Part shown: piece after piece, positions 26,657-34,912 of the stretch
Numbering within the stretch: the stretch's first letter is position 1
Layout of the letters: each line of letters begins with the position of its first letter
NCBI RefSeq assembly: GCF_013113835.1
Contig: NZ_VTYQ01000011.1
Coordinates: 1-64,000, forward strand
From: Vibrio sp. RE88
GTDB taxonomy: Bacteria; Pseudomonadota; Gammaproteobacteria; Enterobacterales; Vibrionaceae
Direction: 5' to 3'
DNA length: 64,000 nt
Position numbers and translations under genes: made by a program
Notes under the pieces: generated by a model
The model's database searches: none
The model's input: only the letters and a program-made list of their open reading frames with translations
Told to the model about the DNA's origin: nothing

Positions 26657-28012
26657 ATGGCGACTCATTTTGACTATATCTGTATCGGTGGCGGTAGTGG
26701 TGGTATTGCTTCAGCAAACCGAGCAGCGATGTATGGTGCTAAAGTTGCGCTGATTGAAGCTCAGGATCTAGGCGGCACGTGTGTAAACGTAGGTTGTGTA
26801 CCGAAGAAAGTCATGTGGCATGGTGCTCAGGTGGCTGAAGCGATGAACCTGTACGCTGAAGACTACGGTTTTGACGTTGACGTGAAAGGCTTTGACTGGA
26901 GCAAACTGGTTGAAAGTCGCCAAGCATACATCGGTCGCATTCACCAGTCTTACGATCGCGTACTTGGCAACAACAAAGTCAATGTTATTAAAGGCTTCGC
27001 TAAGTTTGTTGACGAGAAAACCGTTGAAGTTAACGGTGAGCACTACACCGCAGATCACATCCTAATCGCTGTAGGTGGTCGTCCAACGATTCCTAACATC
27101 CCAGGTGCAGAGCACGGTATCGATTCAAACGGTTTCTTCGAGCTGAGCGAGCAACCAAAACGCGTAGCGGTTATTGGTGCTGGTTACATCGCCGTTGAAA
27201 TTGCCGGCGTACTTAGCGCTCTTGGCACAGACACTCACCTATTCTGTCGTAAAGAATCACCGCTACGCAGCTTTGATCCAATGATCATCGAGACTCTGGT
27301 TGAAGTGATGGAAGCGGAAGGCCCAACACTACACACCCACTCAGTGCCAAAAGAAGTGGTTAAGGAAGCCGATGGCAGCCTGACGCTTCACCTAGAAAAC
27401 GGCAATACTCAAAACGTCGATACGCTGATCTGGGCTATTGGTCGTCATCCAGCAACCGATGCTATCAACCTAGCATCAACGGGTGTTGAAACTAATGACC
27501 GCGGTTATATCAAAGTCGATGAATACCAGCAGACCAACGTGTCTGGTATCTACTGTGTCGGCGACATCATGGAAGGCGGTATCGAGCTAACGCCAGTGGC
27601 AGTTAAAGCGGGTCGTCAGCTATCTGAGCGCCTGTTTAACAACAAACCTGACGCTAAGATGGACTACAACCTAGTACCAACGGTGGTATTCAGCCACCCG
27701 CCAATCGGTACTATCGGCCTGACAACCCAAGAAGCTGAAGAGAAGTACGGCAAAGACAACATTAAAGTCTACACGTCAGGCTTTACCGCAATGTACACAG
27801 CGGTCACTAAGCATCGTCAACCATGTAAGATGAAACTAGTCTGTGCCGGTGAAGAAGAAACCGTAGTCGGCCTACACGGTATCGGCTTCACGGTAGATGA
27901 AATGATCCAAGGCTTCGGCGTTGCAATGAAGATGGGCGCAACCAAAGCAGACTTCGACTCTGTGGTGGCTATCCACCCAACGGGCTCAGAAGAGTTTGTG
28001 ACCATGCGTTAA
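26657..28012 (+). CDS. gorA: Glutathione-disulfide reductase
   Basis: NADPH-dependent FAD enzyme that keeps glutathione reduced. It has 451 residues from MATHFDYICI; an in-frame TTG four codons earlier is less likely. FAD motif GGGSGG at 11-16, redox pair C42/C47 in GGTCVNVGC, NADPH motif GAGYIAVE near 173. The C-terminal catalytic His is in IHPTGSEEFVTM. It is followed by a strong terminator. Confidence 0.96.
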   Translation: MATHFDYICIGGGSGGIASANRAAMYGAKVALIEAQDLGGTCVNVGCVPKKVMWHGAQVAEAMNLYAEDYGFDVDVKGFDWSKLVESRQAYIGRIHQSYDRVLGNNKVNVIKGFAKFVDEKTVEVNGEHYTADHILIAVGGRPTIPNIPGAEHGIDSNGFFELSEQPKRVAVIGAGYIAVEIAGVLSALGTDTHLFCRKESPLRSFDPMIIETLVEVMEAEGPTLHTHSVPKEVVKEADGSLTLHLENGNTQNVDTLIWAIGRHPATDAINLASTGVETNDRGYIKVDEYQQTNVSGIYCVGDIMEGGIELTPVAVKAGRQLSERLFNNKPDAKMDYNLVPTVVFSHPPIGTIGLTTQEAEEKYGKDNIKVYTSGFTAMYTAVTKHRQPCKMKLVCAGEEETVVGLHGIGFTVDEMIQGFGVAMKMGATKADFDSVVAIHPTGSEEFVTMR

Positions 28013-28039
28013 TCACTGACTAGTGATAACCAAACGACA

Positions 28040-28065
28040 AAGCAGGCCAATGGCCTGCTTTTTAT
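28040..28065 (+). terminator. Terminator of gorA
   Basis: AAGCAGGCC / GGCCTGCTT stem with a tiny loop, followed by TTTATT. Confidence 0.8.
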
Positions 28066-28090
28066 TCGGCCTAAAGATGTAAGTAAATAC

Positions 28091-29131
28091 TTACTCTACA
28101 CTTACTAAGCCGTATTCATTGATTGTTGTGTCATCATCTGACCCATAGAACATACCATCAGTCGCTCCAAAAGCCGTGATACCTTCAACCTTATGATTAG
28201 GGAATGAATGGACTGGCTCAATAAGCAGCGACTCGTTACCCCCGCTACTCGCCATACTTTGCATAAATTCCATGTCCTCGAGATGAAAAGAGTGACTCGT
28301 CCGATACATCATTGAATGAGGTTGCGCATTTTGTTTCGAATCCAATGCTTTATCTTCAGGATCATACGACGCCACACCAAATAGTCGATGTGAGGAAGAA
28401 CTAAAATAGAGATCGGAGATATCTCGGCTTGTGGACCATGATGAGGGGGCGGTAATAACTCCCACTTTTTTTAATGCTAAAAGGATCACACCAGTAGCAG
28501 CTATATCTTGTAAGGGATGAATGCGTTCCCAATACAGACCGCCTGAATTTCTATCGCCTAGCAGGATATTGTAAGCGTCATCATTGTCGTTAGACGGTGC
28601 GCATGCCAAACCTTCAAAAGAAATACCGTCAAGCTCATCTGGGCTAGAGGATTGAGAATAAGTAGCGACCAAACGCAGCCCCGCACTTAAACCACCCTGA
28701 GACGGCTCTCTTTCTAATAAAAACAATCTGCCATAATCGCCCTGATAAAAACTGCTTTCAGCAGCCAAATAATATGTCTCATTGAGTTGGCAAATGGCTT
28801 CAATATCATTGCCACGCTTCTGCTCTGGGGGCCATGAGACTTGGCTTTGATCGATTGGAACAATACTGGCATTGGATCCGTGACGTTCAACCATGGCGAA
28901 TCTTGGCTTGTTTTCATCTTCAGGTTTGTTTTTCTCATCGAATACGGCAAGCGTATTGTAGTCGTAGATTTCACCTGACTCAGCGTAGTCACCCGCAGCA
29001 AGGCCACTAATAGGGCTATCGACCTGTGCAGAAAACTCGAACTCCTGTTCATCACACCCGACTAGAGTGATGGCCAATACTGCTATCGCCCCCCAAACCC
29101 GTGAATTCTTACCGTTCGTTTCTCTTATCAT
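28091..29131 (-). CDS. Putative lipoprotein of unknown function
   Basis: 346 residues. The N-terminus is a lipoprotein signal (hydrophobic VWGAIAVLAITLVGC, lipobox LVGC with Cys26). Asp at +2 hints at retention in the inner membrane by the Lol rule. The body has repeated phrases such as GISFEGLAC and VEGITAF that resemble the esterase-like/phytase or SdiA-regulated beta-propeller group, but I cannot assign it. No operon partner; it faces the gorA terminator. Confidence 0.65.
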   Translation of the reverse strand: MIRETNGKNSRVWGAIAVLAITLVGCDEQEFEFSAQVDSPISGLAAGDYAESGEIYDYNTLAVFDEKNKPEDENKPRFAMVERHGSNASIVPIDQSQVSWPPEQKRGNDIEAICQLNETYYLAAESSFYQGDYGRLFLLEREPSQGGLSAGLRLVATYSQSSSPDELDGISFEGLACAPSNDNDDAYNILLGDRNSGGLYWERIHPLQDIAATGVILLALKKVGVITAPSSWSTSRDISDLYFSSSSHRLFGVASYDPEDKALDSKQNAQPHSMMYRTSHSFHLEDMEFMQSMASSGGNESLLIEPVHSFPNHKVEGITAFGATDGMFYGSDDDTTINEYGLVSVE

Positions 29132-29163
29132 TTGTATTCCCTTCCTTATTTAAACAGCTAATC

Positions 29164-29180
29164 TTTCACCAAGGGTGAAA
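29164..29180. repeat. Hairpin in the leader of the lipoprotein gene
   Basis: TTTCACC-AAG-GGTGAAA, a perfect 7-bp stem with a 3-nt loop, 33 nt before the start codon. It has no T-tract. It is a possible operator or 5'-UTR structure; function unknown. Confidence 0.45.
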
Positions 29181-29349
29181 AGCGGAACGAAAAGTTAATG
29201 AGTTACCTGTCCGAAGAGAACGGAATTACAAGGAAAGACACGGAATAAAGCTCAAAGAGAGCCAAATTTACTTTGATAATTTTTGATATGTTTCAGTAAG
29301 CTAGCAAGTGCAAAGCTAGTTCGAGAAGGTAAGACTCGCACCAATATAA

Positions 29350-29380
29350 TAAGGCTCTAAGCAGATGCCTTAGAGCCTTT
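29350..29380. terminator. Hairpin downstream of the MFS gene
   Basis: An 11-bp perfect stem AAGGCTCTAAG / CTTAGAGCCTT with a 7-nt loop. T content after it is low on both strands, so termination is plausible but not strong. It most likely ends the minus-strand LuxR–VOC–MFS operon. Confidence 0.55.
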
Positions 29381-29418
29381 CAATGTTAAGCGAGATAAAC
29401 TTGTTCAGGAATTAGTAA

Positions 29419-30618
29419 CTAAGCAGACTGAACTGGTTCCTGATGAGCGGTTGCGGTAAAACGATACAGCACTGCTAGCCCCGGTAATGTCGCGCTCGCA
29501 ACATAGACACCCACATAGGTGGAGCTAAGTAGCATAGCTTCTGTCACGATCAGTGGTGTTAGGCCACCAAAAATAGACAATGCAATGTTGTAACCAATGC
29601 CTAAGCTGGTGGTTTGGTTAGCGGATTGCTGCCATAACAGCGCTGCCAAGTTACCTAAAATGATCGCTGCCAACGTACTGATGCCAAGCACCGCTAACGC
29701 TTGCCAGATGAATTCGCTGGAACCAAGCAGTGCAAACAAAGGTACCGCGGCAAACAGCATAAACATCGCTCCGACTTTAAATGCCTGTTGTGGTGAGGAA
29801 TGTTTGTCGACGATAAAGGAAAATACGAACAGCAATACCACCAACACTGACGAGTTGATCAGCGCAAGGTTCTCAATGCCCATTGCTTTGCCCAAAATGC
29901 CACTTGCTAGGTTCTGTACGTAAAACACCACCGCACCAAGAATGGAAATACAAAATACTTTGGCAATGATCTGACGGCTCGACTTACTTGCCACCGCTTC
30001 AGCTTTCGGCAATTCAGGTAGAGAAAGACGCAAATATAAGCTTACGATGATGTTCGCGACGCCCACTAACAGCGGCACTCGCCAGCCCCAAGCACTCATT
30101 TCTTCTGCCGTTAAGTAATGCTCTAAGCCTGCAACGATAAGAAGAGAAATGATGACGCCGACAATAGAACTCGCGACAATCAAGCTGCTCACACGTGAGC
30201 GTTCTGATTTCTTCGCATCGTAGAGAAGGTAATTGATTAGGGTTGGGTATTCGCCACCAAAGCTAAACGCTTGAATCATTTGGAAGAACAAGAACACAAC
30301 CACAACGTACTGCCCGACCGTGTCGACTGGTACAAATGCCATCGATACCGTAGCTAAGCCAGTCAGAAGGTTACAAAAGACCAGTGCTCGTTTACGCCCG
30401 TATTTGTCGGCGTAGCGACCAATCACGACGCCACCAAAAGGTCGAATCAAAAATCGCAGGGCAAATACGCCCCACACCACCAGCTCTGAGTGTTCAATGC
30501 CTTGAGTGGCAAATAGCTGGGAAATGTACATAGATATCGATGCGAATACAGCGATATCATAAAACTCCATGGCATTACCAAGGACAGCACTGGTGCGCTG
30601 TTTCCAGGTGAGTGACAT
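29419..30618 (-). CDS. MFS transporter, metabolite:H+ symporter type
   Basis: Inner-membrane transporter of 399 residues with about 12 hydrophobic helices. It opens with GNAMEFYDIAVFASISMYIS, typical of the ProP/citrate/shikimate (MHS) group, and has the loop 2-3 motif GRYADKYGRKRAL near residues 62-74. The substrate cannot be read from the sequence. It is the third gene of a LuxR-type regulator–VOC–MFS operon, 6 nt after the VOC gene, which suggests uptake or efflux of a small molecule sensed by the regulator (inference). Confidence 0.85.
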   Translation of the reverse strand: MSLTWKQRTSAVLGNAMEFYDIAVFASISMYISQLFATQGIEHSELVVWGVFALRFLIRPFGGVVIGRYADKYGRKRALVFCNLLTGLATVSMAFVPVDTVGQYVVVVFLFFQMIQAFSFGGEYPTLINYLLYDAKKSERSRVSSLIVASSIVGVIISLLIVAGLEHYLTAEEMSAWGWRVPLLVGVANIIVSLYLRLSLPELPKAEAVASKSSRQIIAKVFCISILGAVVFYVQNLASGILGKAMGIENLALINSSVLVVLLFVFSFIVDKHSSPQQAFKVGAMFMLFAAVPLFALLGSSEFIWQALAVLGISTLAAIILGNLAALLWQQSANQTTSLGIGYNIALSIFGGLTPLIVTEAMLLSSTYVGVYVASATLPGLAVLYRFTATAHQEPVQSA

Positions 30619-30624
30619 TCTGTT

Positions 30625-31008
30625 TTACTCCTCTATAAGTTCTAATTGATTTCCATCGGGGTCTGAACAGAAAAAGTAACGGAAACTACCTAGCCTAGCG
30701 TTGTAAATAGTAGTGATGTTGGTGACTTCCGATAATTTTCTATGAAAGGCTTCAAGATCATTCACACGTAAAGCGAAATGGGTGATGCCCACTCTTTTTA
30801 ACGCGATCAATGATTCAAGAACTGGGGCTGAAACGTCCCCACAAAAATGAAAAAGCTCGATTCTCGAGCCTTGGTTTTCCAACATATGAATGGTGACCTG
30901 CTCATCCCGATAACTTCGTTCAAGCTGGTAACCAAACAATGCATAGAAATTTTGGCTGGCGACTAAATCGCTGACCGTTAACGATACGTGATGAAACTGT
31001 CCAGACAT
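30625..31008 (-). CDS. VOC-family (glyoxalase/dioxygenase fold) protein
   Basis: 127 residues, one vicinal-oxygen-chelate domain of two beta-alpha-beta-beta-beta units. Metal-ligand positions are visible: His in HHVSLTVSDL (residue 7), Glu in RIELFHF, His in ITHFALRVNDL, and the terminal Glu in GNQLELIE. The enzyme or binding role is unknown. Its start lies inside the end of the regulator gene (31-nt overlap), and the MFS gene follows after 6 nt. Confidence 0.83.
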   Translation of the reverse strand: MSGQFHHVSLTVSDLVASQNFYALFGYQLERSYRDEQVTIHMLENQGSRIELFHFCGDVSAPVLESLIALKRVGITHFALRVNDLEAFHRKLSEVTNITTIYNARLGSFRYFFCSDPDGNQLELIEE

Positions 31009-31715
31009 GCGACTGTCACTCCATGTTCCACCAGTTTTCTAAAGAAGACCGAATCTGGCTGAGATTCACAGCCCAGTTTGCATTTGATGATATAGAGTCG
31101 CCGCGCTTCTTCCGACTCTTGGCAACCTCGAAGCAAAGCCACCTCTTGAAAGGTTTTCATCTCAAGAAAGTAACGCACGCTGGTGAGTTCATCGTGTGTC
31201 AGCGTCAGATTGCCGAACACATACGGCTTCTCTTCGTCATAATTCGACTGAATTGAATTGGCGGCTGACAAGCTATCAATCGGGATCTGTATCTCTTTAT
31301 CACTCCAGCATTCAAGCGCAAGGTGATTGACCTTAGGACGGAACGCAATCGCCTGACTGACCACATCGCAAGGTAACGGCGTGATTGGCAAAGAGATGGA
31401 TAGGATGTCGTACTGTGAGCCCTGATTGGTCACGATATCGACGCGGTTATGGCTCGCTTTCGCTGACTCACGGAAATTTTGCGCCCCTTGACTATTCCAT
31501 AGATTAATGCCCGGTTTGAGACGCGAATGAAGGTTTTTATACAACTCGTCGCCCCAATAAGCCAGATGCCATGAATAGTTGGTCGACACGGTTTTCACTT
31601 GCTCTAACTGAGTGTCCACCCGAGAAAAAGACACCGTCTGATCGACTCCCATGTATTCAACATAGCGTTTAAATACATGGCACATCGCTTCCATGTCAGC
31701 GTTACGTACATCCAT
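30978..31715 (-). CDS. LuxR-type transcriptional regulator
   Basis: 245 residues. The C-terminal about 65 residues fit a LuxR-type helix-turn-helix: LTHDELTSVRYFLEMKTFQE, then VALLRGCQESEEARRLYII and KCKLGC. The N-terminal about 160 residues have the look of an autoinducer/PAS-like sensor (YWGDELYKNLHSRLKPGINLW), but I cannot name the ligand. It is first in the operon with the VOC and MFS genes, overlapping the VOC gene by 31 nt. No matching autoinducer synthase is seen nearby. Confidence 0.72.
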   Translation of the reverse strand: MDVRNADMEAMCHVFKRYVEYMGVDQTVSFSRVDTQLEQVKTVSTNYSWHLAYWGDELYKNLHSRLKPGINLWNSQGAQNFRESAKASHNRVDIVTNQGSQYDILSISLPITPLPCDVVSQAIAFRPKVNHLALECWSDKEIQIPIDSLSAANSIQSNYDEEKPYVFGNLTLTHDELTSVRYFLEMKTFQEVALLRGCQESEEARRLYIIKCKLGCESQPDSVFFRKLVEHGVTVACLDSFITYR

Positions 31716-32036
31716 GACTTGTTAGTATTATCAGCAAAAAAATAATATGCGTATCATACCCTATGCATTTTGTTTTACTACAAAAAGTAGGGCCGAATTA
31801 GACGGGTCATCAAGAATTGAGGTAAAAGCAGAATAATCACATTGAAATGCACAAAAACAACTAAGGTAAGAAGAAAAAACATTTTATTTAACAATCAGAT
31901 AGCAACAGTTACATCAAATAAAACATCACCGTTAAACAACCCACCTCATCACACCATAACCCCCATCAATAATTAATTACTGTACATCCACCCTATCCTC
32001 TCGCTGAACAGTACGCTGTTTAGAATGATTCATAAA
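31716..32036. other. Gene-free stretch upstream of the LuxR-type operon
   Basis: 321 nt, A/T-rich, between the regulator start and the end of the response-regulator gene. A short CTAC-AAAAA-GTAG inverted repeat is near 31780. No promoter, RNA gene or terminator can be assigned with confidence. Confidence 0.6.
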
Positions 32037-32942
32037 CTAAAAGCCAATCAGGGTCACTTTACCCTGTGCCATATCTTCCAGCTGACAGGAAAAGTCGACC
32101 CTCTTGTCAGCTTCTTTACTATACAAAGCTTCGAGCTTTTCAAACGCGGATGGGATAAAACTGACGTTTTTCAGTCGCAGGCTTTTGCGTGAATTGCTGT
32201 CGAGAAACGCTAGAGAGGACTTATCTAACACTCGCTGGCAGGTATCGAGAATGTCTTTGCTCACCAGCTTGCTATGAATTGCTCTTTGCAGGTCCTGCTT
32301 ACTGATTGCGGAATTGCTGCGCGAGAATACACAAATCGCATAGATGTCGAGAATCGCCACCGCGCGCGGCCTTTGCGTTTCGCCATCTTCGTACACGGCA
32401 AGCAGGCACGGGATTTTACTCTCATCAAAAGATTGCTGGCGAATATTGTTCAGCACTAGGCGATCACTGATTTCACGTTTCATCAGCTTTTCCAGCTGAG
32501 ACAACTTAGGCAGAGCGAGCTCTTTCTGCACATCGTTGATGTTTTCCAGCGCCCTTTCGCTCTCTTCAGCTCCTTGCACCAGTGGTAAGAGTTTGCGATG
32601 CAGCTCTTTGTCATCAAAGGGCTTGGACAAAACAAAGCTCGCGCCAGCCGCTTTGGCTTGATTAATCTGCAGTTGATCGTCAACCGTAGTAATCATGCCC
32701 ATCTTGACGCCCAGTTCGAGCTTTTTGATTTCCTCAATTAAGGTCAGCCCCGTCATGTCTGGCATGTACCAGTCGGTCAGGACGATCTCTGGCTGCCATT
32801 GTTTAACCTGTTCAAGAGCATCAAGTGCACTGTCGGTTTTCTGAATAGACAAGCGACGGTAGCCGAAATTCTCTAAGGCTCGCCTGACGATTTCTAACGT
32901 GGCTTTACTGTCATCGACAATCAGAATCTTCACAAATCGCAT
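32037..32942 (-). CDS. Response regulator with an unassigned C-terminal domain
   Basis: 301 residues. The receiver domain is at 1-125: acidic pair in ILIVDDSKAT, phospho-acceptor Asp in VLTDWYMPDMTG (about residue 57), Thr in GMITTVDD, and Lys in LSKPFDDKE. The remaining about 170 residues contain no helix-turn-helix, GGDEF, EAL or HD motif; they include EKLMKREISDRL and end KVTLIGF. This tail may be a chemotaxis-like or regulatory module; I cannot name it. No histidine kinase is adjacent. It is divergent from the coiled-coil membrane protein gene across 96 bp. Confidence 0.8.
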   Translation of the reverse strand: MRFVKILIVDDSKATLEIVRRALENFGYRRLSIQKTDSALDALEQVKQWQPEIVLTDWYMPDMTGLTLIEEIKKLELGVKMGMITTVDDQLQINQAKAAGASFVLSKPFDDKELHRKLLPLVQGAEESERALENINDVQKELALPKLSQLEKLMKREISDRLVLNNIRQQSFDESKIPCLLAVYEDGETQRPRAVAILDIYAICVFSRSNSAISKQDLQRAIHSKLVSKDILDTCQRVLDKSSLAFLDSNSRKSLRLKNVSFIPSAFEKLEALYSKEADKRVDFSCQLEDMAQGKVTLIGF

Positions 32943-33038
32943 TCTACTCTTGCTGGGGACTGTCTAAATTATAGGCACAATTTGTTATGACAACTAAACT
33001 TACACTCTATTGGGATTCAAAAAACATGGAATGAGTTC

Positions 33039-33800
33039 ATGGATTTAGCGCCTCTTCTCACCACAGAAAATCTTATCGCCCTAGCAGTCGACATGGGCCT
33101 GTTCATTCTGTTGGTCTGGTTTGTGATTTTATTGCTGATACTTCGCGAGTTTCGCCACTTTGCCCGAGAGGTTGTTCATGGCAAAGATATGGACCGCGAC
33201 ACCTACGAACTGTGCCAGCAATCGGTCGATAGCGCACTGAATTACACCGCTGAAAACAACGATACCCTCAATGACCTCATCATTATCCAGCAAGCCTTGG
33301 AAGCGCAGGTCTCACAAATAAAATCCGCTAATGACGGTGGATTGAGCGCTCAAGATCAGGAATCGATTGAAGAGCTAAACCAGAAGTTGAGCAAATCGCA
33401 CCAGTTGATCAAAAAGCTCAAAGGTGACCTCAGCCGCAGCATCAAAGGGTTGAGAACCGCTAAAAATAAACTCCTTAAACAGTCAGATACCGTCGAGAGC
33501 CTGCAACAAGAGAAAGAACAGCTAGAGAAACAGTTTGAACAGCTGGAGCAGGAATATGTCCAGATCAGTGAGGCGGGCGGTTTTAATAAGCTAGAGAAAG
33601 AATATCAGCACGAAAGGCAACAACTGCTTGGCATCATAGACACCTACAAGAAAAAAGCCGCAGAGAAAGGTGACCTCGGAGAAGTCAAAGCTCAGCTTGA
33701 AGCGGTCCAGCAGCAGCTACACCACATCACCAAAGAGAAAGACTTTGTTGAGAAAAAGTACCTCGACTTACTCAAAGAGGCTGAAGAAAAAAACCAGTAG
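33039..33800 (+). CDS. Membrane-anchored coiled-coil protein of unknown function
   Basis: 253 residues. One hydrophobic helix at about 12-33 (LAVDMGLFILLVWFVILLLI) is followed by long heptad-rich segments (about 75-250) full of Glu, Lys and Gln. Most of the protein should be a cytoplasmic coiled coil. No enzymatic motif. It is divergent from the response-regulator gene, with which it may share a promoter region. The stop codon lies within a terminator hairpin. Confidence 0.72.
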   Translation: MDLAPLLTTENLIALAVDMGLFILLVWFVILLLILREFRHFAREVVHGKDMDRDTYELCQQSVDSALNYTAENNDTLNDLIIIQQALEAQVSQIKSANDGGLSAQDQESIEELNQKLSKSHQLIKKLKGDLSRSIKGLRTAKNKLLKQSDTVESLQQEKEQLEKQFEQLEQEYVQISEAGGFNKLEKEYQHERQQLLGIIDTYKKKAAEKGDLGEVKAQLEAVQQQLHHITKEKDFVEKKYLDLLKEAEEKNQ

Positions 33801-33820
33801 CAGAGCCACTGGTTTTTCTA
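33788..33820 (+). terminator. Terminator of the coiled-coil gene, overlapping its stop codon
   Basis: AAAACCAGT / ACTGGTTTTT stem with a 9-nt loop containing the last bases after the stop; T run on the right. It also lies at the end of the opposite SPOR gene. Confidence 0.7.
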
Positions 33821-34753
33821 TTACTTCACGCACATGACATTCAGCAGTGATGTGCCTTTGAGCTGATTGACCTTACCGCTATAGAACAGTCCGGTACGCT
33901 CTGCACCCCAATACGGTAAGTGCATTGGCCACTTGTCTCGTGACATCACCTTCGCATCCAGTAAGGATTGCCACTCTTTTGCTGTCGCCAGGCGCATCCC
34001 CATTCGGTAACAGGTTTTATACGCCATTTCATAGTCCATGCGATTCCATGGCAATTCATGTTCCATATAGAACTGGTCGTTGCCAAACAGAGCGTATGGC
34101 ACCTTGTACTCGACCCCATTGATGGTAGTGTGTTGACGAATCGACACGCTTTTATCCTGCTTTTGCTCAGGCTCTGCTTTTGGCACCACCTTAGGCTCAG
34201 GTCGACTTGGTGCCGGTATCACCGTTGTCTGCTGCTGTGCCACTTTAGGCGCTGGCTGAGATTTAGGCTTGGCTGCAGGTTTAGTCACTGGTGCGGCTTT
34301 TGCCGTTGGCGCTCCCTTCACCACTTCGCGGACGAAAGCCTCTTTATACTCTGGCAGCTTCTTCACTTTTGCCAAGTCTTGCTTTGCTTCGGCAAAGTCC
34401 GTGTATGGGCCAATCAGGCAACGATAGGCTTTGCCTTCCGGTTTCGCCCACACATCCGAATTGATGTGTTGATAGATTTTCTTCGCTTCAGGCAAAGCCA
34501 GAGGTTTGCCGTACACACCACACTGAATCCAGAAATATGACGCCTGACCTTTTGGCTTCTGTTTTCCCCACATCCCTTTGCCTATCGGGCAAGCAGCATC
34601 CAGCACAGGCAAGGTGTCGCTAGACGCTTGAGTTGCATCACACAAAAATTCTTCAGCATATGTCGGAGCTGACAACATTGGTAAAGCCAACATTGCGAGG
34701 CTCATGAGTGTTACTAAAGGTCGCTTAGATTTAACGGCCATTCTCATTCCCAT
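33821..34753 (-). CDS. SPOR-domain exported protein
   Basis: 310 residues. A signal peptide occupies about 1-33 (ending APTYAEE). A SPOR-like region follows at about 65-145 (YFWIQCGVYGKPLALPEAKK, RCLIGPYTDFAEAKQDL), which in other proteins binds denuded peptidoglycan. Next is a Pro/Ala/Lys-rich linker (about 148-205). The C-terminal about 85 residues (YEMAYKTCYRMGMRLATAKEW) resemble the formylglycine/lectin-like fold. Probably periplasmic or envelope-linked. ATG codons at residues 3 and 5 are possible alternative starts. Confidence 0.72.
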   Translation of the reverse strand: MGMRMAVKSKRPLVTLMSLAMLALPMLSAPTYAEEFLCDATQASSDTLPVLDAACPIGKGMWGKQKPKGQASYFWIQCGVYGKPLALPEAKKIYQHINSDVWAKPEGKAYRCLIGPYTDFAEAKQDLAKVKKLPEYKEAFVREVVKGAPTAKAAPVTKPAAKPKSQPAPKVAQQQTTVIPAPSRPEPKVVPKAEPEQKQDKSVSIRQHTTINGVEYKVPYALFGNDQFYMEHELPWNRMDYEMAYKTCYRMGMRLATAKEWQSLLDAKVMSRDKWPMHLPYWGAERTGLFYSGKVNQLKGTSLLNVMCVK

Positions 34754-34845
34754 ACTCTTAATTCAAACCTTTAATTCGATGTCCATATCGTGATCGATAT
34801 AGTGACATTATTGACGGCTCACTGTTGAGAAAATGTCGATGCAAA

Positions 34846-34876
34846 AAAAGAGCCGTAACATGTTACGGCTCTTAGT
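34846..34876 (-). terminator. Terminator of the peptide ABC operon
   Basis: A perfect 13-bp palindrome AAGAGCCGTAACA / TGTTACGGCTCTT. On the minus strand it is followed by TTTTTTT. Confidence 0.85.
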
Positions 34877-34912
34877 GTAGTGAGGTTTTTATAATCAAAT
34901 CTTAGGCTTGGA

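Noticed and set aside
29160..29270. Several GGA triplets in the lipoprotein upstream region, like a third Csr RNA
   Set aside because: Only about four GGA triplets, all in one part, no dense array and no promoter/terminator pair as in CsrB and CsrC.
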